Part shown: positions 25,175-30,625 of the stretch, one piece after another
Layout of the letters: every line of letters starts with the position of its first letter
How positions within the stretch are numbered: position 1 is the stretch's first letter
From: SZUA-117 sp964630795
GTDB lineage: Bacteria; Pseudomonadota; Gammaproteobacteria; Steroidobacterales; Woeseiaceae
Assembly: GCA_964630795.1 (NCBI GenBank)
Contig: CAZVWF010000027.1
Location: forward strand, 1-30,625
Direction: 5' to 3'
DNA length: 30,625 bases
The notes under the pieces: generated by a model
What the model was told of the DNA's origin: nothing
Seen by the model: the letters and a program-made list of their open reading frames with translations, nothing else
Databases searched by the model: none
Position numbers and translations under genes: made by a program

Positions 25175-26152
25175 TCAGACCGGGATTCTAACGTTTTGTG
25201 AGACAACATAGGTGGTGAATGCAGTATATGCCGTCACCAGCACAAATCCTTCGAATCGACTGATTGTGCCACGACCGCCGTATTCATAGGTCATGGCGAA
25301 CAGAATGAGTGTAAACGCCACCATGACGAAGATATGGGTCGAGAGGACCGAGGGTGGCAGTACGGCCGGCTGGATTGCGGCGGCAACGCCAATGACCGCA
25401 AGCAGATTGAATATGTTCGAGCCGACAATATTGCCGATTGCCAGTCCGTACTCGCCGCGGATCACGCTGACGAGCGAAACCGCGAGTTCGGGCAGACTGG
25501 TGGCCAGCGCGACCAGCGTAATGCCGATGACGATCTCGGATACACCGACCGCCCGCGCAATCTCGATGGCGCCATTGACCAGTAACTCCGCGCCAAAAAG
25601 CAGCGTGCAGATGCCGATCAGGAGCCAGCTGACTGCGACCCGGGACTTCATGTCCTTCGGGATCTCGGCATCGAAATCAGCCTGCAGCGGATCCGATGCC
25701 GAAGAACGCAGACCGAGACGGACGAGCCAGATAATCACGACCACGAGGCTGATCAACAGGCCGAATCCGTCCAAACGGGTCAGCGTCGAATCGAGAAACA
25801 GGGCGACGGTCAACAATGAGACGGCGAGCAGGGCCGGCATTTCCTGACGCAGCGTGGCGGATTTGAGTTCGATCGGACGGAACAGCGCGACCGCGCCCAG
25901 CACAAGGCCGATATTCGCAATATTGGAACCGATCGCGTTGCCAATCGCGAGGTCGGACTCACCACGCAGTGCCGCAACGACGGACACAAGTATCTCTGGC
26001 GCCGACGTCGCGAAGGCGACGATCGTCAGTCCGATCATCAACGGCGCAATGCCGAAGTTCCTGGCGAGCGCCGAGGAACCGTGTACGAAGCGATCTGCCC
26101 CCCAGACCAGGAGCACGAGACCGACAGTGACTTCAGCGATATTGCCCAGCAT
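25175..26152 (-). CDS. yrbG: CaCA-family sodium/calcium exchanger YrbG-like
   Basis: Inner-membrane cation exchanger of 325 residues with about ten helices arranged as an inverted duplication. The two alpha-repeats are visible: ATSAPEILVSVVAALRG with AIGNAIGSNIANIG, and ATSLPELAVSLVSVIRG with AIGNIVGSNIFNLL. The loop between halves (about residues 150-170) is hydrophilic. It heads the kdsD-kdsC-lpt block as in E. coli. The physiological ion is inferred from the family; E. coli yrbG deletion has no clear phenotype. It is divergent from ibaG across about 160 bases. Confidence 0.93.
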   Translation of the reverse strand: MLGNIAEVTVGLVLLVWGADRFVHGSSALARNFGIAPLMIGLTIVAFATSAPEILVSVVAALRGESDLAIGNAIGSNIANIGLVLGAVALFRPIELKSATLRQEMPALLAVSLLTVALFLDSTLTRLDGFGLLISLVVVIIWLVRLGLRSSASDPLQADFDAEIPKDMKSRVAVSWLLIGICTLLFGAELLVNGAIEIARAVGVSEIVIGITLVALATSLPELAVSLVSVIRGEYGLAIGNIVGSNIFNLLAVIGVAAAIQPAVLPPSVLSTHIFVMVAFTLILFAMTYEYGGRGTISRFEGFVLVTAYTAFTTYVVSQNVRIPV

Positions 26153-26265
26153 AGGTAACCAATAATGGCCTTTATTCCGGGATTCGCCGTTTTGTTATTG
26201 CAGCGATCTGATCGTTCATCCGGGACAGGGCGTCAGATAATACACAATAGGAATGGCGTCCGTTT

Positions 26266-26274
26266 TGCTACACT
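26266..26274 (+). promoter_or_regulatory. Possible extended -10 box for ibaG-murA
   Basis: TGCTACACT fits TGn followed by a -10-like TACACT (4/6) and lies 37 bases before the ibaG ATG in the yrbG/ibaG divergent region. No good -35 is visible. Confidence 0.35.
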
Positions 26275-26311
26275 GCGCGCCTTTCCGCACAAAGGGCTGC
26301 ACTTTTTAGTT

Positions 26312-26566
26312 ATGGAACCGCAAGAAATCAAGACCCTGATCGAAAATGGGTTCGACGACGCAACTGTTGAGGTCTTCAGCGAGGACAATACGCACTACGC
26401 AGCACTGGTGGTTTCCAGTGAATTTGAAGGCAAGCGCGCGATTGCCAGGCACCAGTTGATCTACCAGTGCCTGGGCAGTCTGATGGGCAATGAGATTCAC
26501 GCGATGTCTATCCGCGCCCATACGCCGGAGGAATGGGCCGAGCTGAAGGATCCGGAAGCCGGCTAG
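26312..26566 (+). CDS. ibaG: BolA-family protein IbaG
   Basis: An 84-residue BolA-family protein that in E. coli works with monothiol glutaredoxin in iron-sulphur or acid-response roles. The fold marks are VEVFSEDNTHYAALVV, SEFEGKRAIARHQLIYQCLG (the RH..IY.CLG family motif) and the C-terminal HAMSIRAHTPEEW. I chose the ATG at 26312; the frame runs upstream to 26165 but that part is non-conserved. The murA ATG is four bases after its stop, the same neighbour as in E. coli (yrbA-murA). Confidence 0.93.
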   Translation: MEPQEIKTLIENGFDDATVEVFSEDNTHYAALVVSSEFEGKRAIARHQLIYQCLGSLMGNEIHAMSIRAHTPEEWAELKDPEAG

Positions 26567-26570
26567 TTTA

Positions 26571-27830
26571 ATGGATCGCTTGCTCATCAAGGGTGGTACG
26601 CCGCTGGCCGGCAAGCTCGATGTGTCCGGCGCCAAAAACGCGGCGCTCCCCATCCTCGCCGGCACCTTGCTGTCGCCGGAGCTCGTTATTGTCAGGAACG
26701 TGCCGCAACTCAAGGACGTTGCAACGACGATAACGCTGCTGCAAAGCATGGGTGTCGAGGTCACGTTTGATGAGAAGTTGAGCGTCGAGGTCAACGCGGC
26801 CGACGTGCGCGCGCGGCGGGCACCCTACGAACTGGTCAAGACGATGCGTGCGTCGATCCTCGTGCTCGGTCCGCTGGTTGCCCGATTCGGTGAAGCGGAC
26901 GTGTCGTTACCAGGCGGCTGCGCAATCGGGGCACGGCCGGTCAACCTGCACGTGCAGGGACTGCAGGCGATGGGTGCCGATGTCGATGTCGAAAATGGCT
27001 ACATTCGTGTGCGGGCCGATCGACTGGCGGGCGCACATATCGTCTTCGATACGGTGACGGTGACGGGCACTGAGAACCTGATGATGGCAGCGACACTGGC
27101 CGACGGGGAGACCATTCTCGAAAATGCTGCCAGGGAGCCCGAAGTGAACGATGTCGCCGATTTTCTGAATTCAATGGGCGCCAGGATCGAAGGTGCAGGC
27201 ACCAGCACAATTCGCATTGAAGGTGTCGAAGCACTGCACGGGACGGACCACACGGTTTTACCGGACAGGATTGAAGCCGGCACCTACCTGGTTGCTGCGG
27301 CGATGACCGGTGGCAAGCTACGCCTGAATAACGTTGTGCCGGCCCACCTCGAAGCCGTTATCGTCAAGCTGCGGGAGGCGGGGGCAATCATTGAGACAGG
27401 TGACGACTGGATTGAGCTTGACATGCAGGGCCGTCGACCGGCCGGCGTCGACATCCGGACCACACCCTATCCCGGCTTTCCGACCGATATGCAGGCGCAG
27501 TTCTGTGCGATGAATGCCATGGCCGAAGGTGTGGGCACTATCACCGAAACCATTTTTGAGAACCGCTTTCAGCACGTGCTCGAATTGCAACGCATGGGCG
27601 CCGACATCCAGATCGAAGGTAACACGGCTGTTTGCCGCGGCGTCGACCGGCTGACCGCAGCGCCGGTTATGGCGACAGATCTTCGGGCTTCGGCGGGGCT
27701 GGTGTTGGCGGGCCTGGCCGCCGACGGAGAAACGCTCGTCGATCGCATCTATCACGTGGACCGCGGTTACGAACGTATCGAGGAAAAGCTGCGCCAGCTC
27801 GGGGCGGATATCCGGCGGGTGCCGGGCTAG
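26571..27830 (+). CDS. murA: UDP-N-acetylglucosamine 1-carboxyvinyltransferase
   Basis: First committed step of peptidoglycan synthesis, transferring enolpyruvate to UDP-GlcNAc. The 419-residue protein is full length. The active-site Cys117 lies in LPGGCAIGARPVNLH, the Cys form that is sensitive to fosfomycin. K22/N23 in SGAKNAALP and the C-terminal DLRASAGLVLAGL (EPT family) are present. No Shine-Dalgarno is visible; the short gap suggests coupling to ibaG. Its TAG stop shares a CTAG with the oppositely oriented degS-like gene. Confidence 0.97.
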   Translation: MDRLLIKGGTPLAGKLDVSGAKNAALPILAGTLLSPELVIVRNVPQLKDVATTITLLQSMGVEVTFDEKLSVEVNAADVRARRAPYELVKTMRASILVLGPLVARFGEADVSLPGGCAIGARPVNLHVQGLQAMGADVDVENGYIRVRADRLAGAHIVFDTVTVTGTENLMMAATLADGETILENAAREPEVNDVADFLNSMGARIEGAGTSTIRIEGVEALHGTDHTVLPDRIEAGTYLVAAAMTGGKLRLNNVVPAHLEAVIVKLREAGAIIETGDDWIELDMQGRRPAGVDIRTTPYPGFPTDMQAQFCAMNAMAEGVGTITETIFENRFQHVLELQRMGADIQIEGNTAVCRGVDRLTAAPVMATDLRASAGLVLAGLAADGETLVDRIYHVDRGYERIEEKLRQLGADIRRVPG

Positions 27831-28915
27831 GGCAGCGGCTGCGGGCGCCGTTCGGCAGCTGTCAACTCGGTGCGAAATGGCTGCGAGTTGCGCAGCCCCT
27901 CAATTTCCACGGTGTCACCCGGGTTGAGCCTGGCGACGATCAACAGCGCCTGCCGACGAGTGCGGATTTGTTCGCCGTTGATGGACAGAATGATGTCGTC
28001 ACGACGCAGACCGACGCTCTCCGCAGGGCTGCCTTCCGTGACGCCGGTCAGCACAATACCCACATTGGGATTCAGGCCGAGGCTGGTGGCTTTGGTGCTG
28101 CTTAATTCCTCCGGCACAAACCCCACATAACCACGGATCACGCGCCCGTTTTGCTTGATTTCCTCGACGACGCCGCGCACGAGATCGACGGGGATCGCGA
28201 AGCCGATGCCATCGGTACTTATGTTTTGTGCCAGTATCGCCGTGTTGATGCCGACCAGTTGCCCGTTGGTATTGATGAGTGCGCCGCCTGAATTGCCCTC
28301 ATTAATCGCGGCATCCGTCTGGATAAAATTCTCGAAGGTGGCGACGCTGTCCGTGACTCGACCGGTTGCGCTGACGATGCCCTGGGTCACGGACTTTGGC
28401 AGTCCATACGGGTTGCCGATGGCGAGGACCACGTCGCCGATGCGAATCTGGTCAGAGCGGCCGAGAGGAATGGCCGGCAACGGCCCCAGGTCGACCTTGA
28501 GCAGCGCGAGATCGGTTTCCTCATCGACGCCGATGATCTTCGGAATGGCCAATTGTCCGTCGGCGAGCTGTAGTCGAATATCGGCGGCCCGGAAAACGAC
28601 ATGGTAATTGGTGACCAGGTAGCCTTCTTCATCAATAATGACGGCCGAGCCGACTCCGGCGTTGACCCGGAAACGGCCGGCCTGGGCATTTTCAGCGCCA
28701 TCGGACACCAGCCGGCGGGTGTAGACATTGGCGACGGAGGGCGCGGCGATATCCACGGCATCGGCATAGCTCACGTGTTGCCCCGCGACCCCTGCGCTGC
28801 CATTGCCGATGGCCGGGAGGAGCTGTGGCCGGACCAGTACGACCACGAAGGCAGCCGCCAGTCCGACGATGATCGACTGGAGCAGGAAAATCAGGATGGG
28901 TTTGAGGCGTGCCAT
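27827..28915 (-). CDS. degS: DegS/AlgW-type periplasmic serine protease
   Basis: Membrane-anchored trypsin-like protease that senses unfolded outer-membrane proteins and starts sigma-E release by cutting RseA/MucA-type anti-sigma factors. The 362-residue protein has an N-terminal anchor (about residues 7-28), the protease domain with His105 (VTNYHVV), Asp135 (EETDLALLK) and Ser209 (INEGNSGGAL), and one PDZ domain (about 270-350). The single PDZ and N-terminal anchor fit DegS rather than DegP or DegQ. Its partners are outside this window. It converges with murA with a 4-base overlap. Confidence 0.93.
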   Translation of the reverse strand: MARLKPILIFLLQSIIVGLAAAFVVVLVRPQLLPAIGNGSAGVAGQHVSYADAVDIAAPSVANVYTRRLVSDGAENAQAGRFRVNAGVGSAVIIDEEGYLVTNYHVVFRAADIRLQLADGQLAIPKIIGVDEETDLALLKVDLGPLPAIPLGRSDQIRIGDVVLAIGNPYGLPKSVTQGIVSATGRVTDSVATFENFIQTDAAINEGNSGGALINTNGQLVGINTAILAQNISTDGIGFAIPVDLVRGVVEEIKQNGRVIRGYVGFVPEELSSTKATSLGLNPNVGIVLTGVTEGSPAESVGLRRDDIILSINGEQIRTRRQALLIVARLNPGDTVEIEGLRNSQPFRTELTAAERRPQPLP

Positions 28916-29295
28916 GTCGATTTTGTCGCTTTGATCCGATTAGGTATTTGTACCGATACAGGCCTCTTAAGCGCCTTGATCTCTAGCCAATTTTCAATGG
29001 CCCTGTGTATAATGCGCGACTGATTCCGCACCCAGTCCCGCGCCCACCGTCATCCTGTCGGTACAACGAGTCTGGAAGCAAATCTACCAGTTTTCGAACA
29101 AAGCGATAAACCGTCTGCGTGAGAGTCGTGTCAAATCGTTGCAGGAAGAGTTTGAGTTGATCAAAACCATGGGAGAAACGGAAATCGAGACTGGATTTCA
29201 CCTCCCGAGTCCCACCCGGATTTTGAGCATCATTCAGACTATTTCAGGCAATTGAGGACGATAGACGCGTGCCGGATGGTGTATAGGAGTGCTAC
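28916..29295. other. Divergent spacer between the degS-like gene and petA, with possible leader ORF
   Basis: A 380-base region without a confident gene. It carries a sigma-70-like promoter for petA (given separately), about 270 bases of leader, and an AGGAG site before petA. In one frame it is open from 29013 to the TGA at 29253-29255, reads like protein (e.g. RVWKQIYQFSNKAINRLRES), but has no ATG except one at 29169 that would give only 28 residues. I see no terminator or known RNA fold. Confidence 0.5.
28984..29013 (+). promoter_or_regulatory. Probable promoter of petA-petB
   Basis: TAGCCA (28984-28989, 4/6 to the -35 consensus), an 18-base spacer, and a perfect TATAAT (29008-29013), about 280 bases before the petA ATG. 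Confidence 0.45.
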
Positions 29296-29889
29296 ATGAC
29301 TGATGACGTAGATCAGATCGATCGCAAGAGGCGTCATTTCCTGACCGTTGCAACCCTGGTGACCGGCGGTGCCGGCATGGCGGCGGCGGCGATTCCTTTT
29401 CTATCCTCGCTGAAGCCGAGTGCCCGCGCTCAGGCGCTGGGTGCACCGGTCGAGGTTGCGGTCGGCTCCCTCGAGCCGGGTGAAATGGTTCGCGTCATGT
29501 GGCGCGGACGTCTTGTTTTCGTGCTGCGGCGCGACGAAGAAATGCTGTCTCGACTGAACAGCGTCACCGAGTTTCTCGACGATCCGGATTCGCAAAACCC
29601 GGAGCAGCAGCCCGAGTATGCGGTGAATGAGCATCGCTCGATCAATCCCGAGTTTCTCGTGATCGAAGGAAGCTGTACGCATCTTGGTTGCGCACCGCTG
29701 GCGGAGTTCCAGGTCGGTCCGGCCGACGACTGGCATGGTGGCTTCTTCTGTCCCTGCCACGGGTCGCGATTCGATCTCTCGGGTCGCGTCTACAAGAGTG
29801 TGCCTGCGCCAACCAACATGCGCGTGCCGCCTTACCGGTTCATCCGTGAGGACGTGATCATGATTGGCGTGGAAACGGGAGCGGCGTAA
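29296..29889 (+). CDS. petA: Ubiquinol-cytochrome c reductase iron-sulphur subunit (Rieske)
   Basis: Rieske 2Fe-2S subunit of the cytochrome bc1 complex that takes electrons from ubiquinol to cytochrome c1. The 197-residue protein starts with a Tat-type N-terminus (KRRHFLTVATLV, which also serves as membrane anchor). The cluster ligands are Cys127 and His129 in CTHLGC and Cys152 and His155 in CPCHGS; Cys132 and Cys154 would form the usual disulphide. The ATG at 29296 follows an AGGAG site. It overlaps petB by one base (TAATG). Confidence 0.97.
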   Translation: MTDDVDQIDRKRRHFLTVATLVTGGAGMAAAAIPFLSSLKPSARAQALGAPVEVAVGSLEPGEMVRVMWRGRLVFVLRRDEEMLSRLNSVTEFLDDPDSQNPEQQPEYAVNEHRSINPEFLVIEGSCTHLGCAPLAEFQVGPADDWHGGFFCPCHGSRFDLSGRVYKSVPAPTNMRVPPYRFIREDVIMIGVETGAA

Positions 29890-30625
29890 TGGCTCGAATA
29901 GAATCTGAAGTCGGTACCCGTACGAACGCATTCATGAAATGGATTGATGATCGTTTTCCGTTTACGGAGACGATGAAGTACCACATTACCGAGTACTACG
30001 CGTCCAAGAACTTCAACTGGTGGTACATCTTTGGCGTACTGTCGATGGTTGTCCTGGTCATACAGTTGCTGACTGGCATCTTCCTGACGATGAATTACAA
30101 GCCGTCGGCGGCCGATGCATTTGCCTCAGTCGAATACATCATGCGCGATGTGGAGTGGGGCTGGCTCATTCGCTACATGCATTCCACTGGTGCGTCATTC
30201 TTTTTTATCGCCGTCTACCTGCACATGTTCCGTGCGATGCTGTATGGCTCCTATAAGAAGCCTCGCGAACTGATCTGGCTGATCGGCATGCTGATCTTCT
30301 TCGTGCTGATGGCGGAAGGCTTCGCTGGCTACCTGCTGCCCTGGGGTCAGATGTCCTACTGGGGCGCACAGGTCATTATCTCGCTCTTCGGCGCTATCCC
30401 GTTTGTGGGTGAGGCGCTGGTTGAGTGGATTCGTGGCGACTACGCGATTTCAGATATCACGCTGAACCGCTTCTTTGCCTTCCACGTAATCCTGTTGCCG
30501 CTGATCCTCGTTGCACTGGTGTTCCTGCACATCGTGGCACTGCATCATGTGGGTTCGAATAATCCCGATGGAATCGAGATCAAGGAAAACAAGGGACCGG
30601 ATGGTGTGCCGCTCGACGGCATTGC
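29889..30625 (+). CDS. petB: Cytochrome b subunit of the bc1 complex (cut by window edge)
   Basis: The first 245 codons of cytochrome b, open to the right end of the window. Haem ligands His98 (RYMHST), His112 (YLHMFR), His199 (FAFHVIL) and His214 (FLHIVAL) are in place, as are the quinol-site GYLLPWGQMSYWGAQ region and the ALHHVGSNNPDG loop. Fourteen residues separate His199 and His214, one more than between His98 and His112, a known variation outside the mitochondrial/alphaproteobacterial type. It forms an operon with petA; cytochrome c1 would be expected beyond the edge. Confidence 0.96.
   Translation, partial: MARIESEVGTRTNAFMKWIDDRFPFTETMKYHITEYYASKNFNWWYIFGVLSMVVLVIQLLTGIFLTMNYKPSAADAFASVEYIMRDVEWGWLIRYMHSTGASFFFIAVYLHMFRAMLYGSYKKPRELIWLIGMLIFFVLMAEGFAGYLLPWGQMSYWGAQVIISLFGAIPFVGEALVEWIRGDYAISDITLNRFFAFHVILLPLILVALVFLHIVALHHVGSNNPDGIEIKENKGPDGVPLDGI

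Noticed and set aside
28983..29201. A 72-codon minus-strand frame in the degS-petA spacer
   Set aside because: No ribosome binding site or recognisable family, and it overlaps the petA promoter; the plus-strand frame looks at least as protein-like.

Overview
The window looks like chromosomal housekeeping DNA from a free-living gammaproteobacterium. It is GC-rich and gene-dense. The main clue is one conserved block, yrbG-kdsD-kdsC-lptC-lptA-lptB-rpoN-hpf-ptsN-rapZ, in the order familiar from Escherichia and Pseudomonas. ibaG-murA lies divergent to it, followed by a degS-like protease and petA-petB of the cytochrome bc1 complex. The bc1 genes point to an aerobic or respiratory lineage rather than an enteric. 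An uncultured marine group (Woeseiales/Chromatiales-like) would fit, but the sequence alone does not fix the genus. I saw no tRNA, rRNA, IS element, prophage or CRISPR.

Left part (1-8883): ahcY (cut by the left edge) and metK form a minus-strand methyl-cycle pair. Divergent from them run tkt, gap, pgk and pyk, which are pentose-phosphate and lower-glycolysis genes. A Tat-exported PhoX-family (DUF839) protein on the opposite strand separates pgk from pyk. The fba gene that often closes this cluster is absent; a membrane-anchored penicillin-acylase-family hydrolase follows pyk directly.

Middle (8884-16774): the Ntn-hydrolase; a MoxR AAA ATPase paired with a CoxE-like VWA protein; an exported PrxQ/Bcp peroxiredoxin (minus); a patatin-like phospholipase overlapping a Tat-signal nitronate-monooxygenase-like flavoprotein; and a small YkgJ-type cysteine-cluster protein (minus).

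Right part (16866-30625): mgtE, rapZ, ptsN, hpf, rpoN, lptB, lptA, lptC, kdsC, kdsD and yrbG all lie on the minus strand, many overlapping or nearly touching. They link Kdo synthesis and LPS transport to sigma-54, ribosome hibernation, PTS-Ntr and RapZ (envelope-precursor) control. ibaG-murA run the other way. murA and the degS-like gene end on one shared CTAG. A 380-base intergenic region with a TATAAT box precedes petA-petB.

No clearly undescribed system is visible. The most useful second looks are a strong 37-base hairpin between hpf and ptsN, near-leaderless promoter geometry at pyk and the patatin gene, a Tat signal with an internal GTG start on the nitronate-monooxygenase homologue, the lack of npr after rapZ, and a coding-like non-ATG frame in the petA leader.
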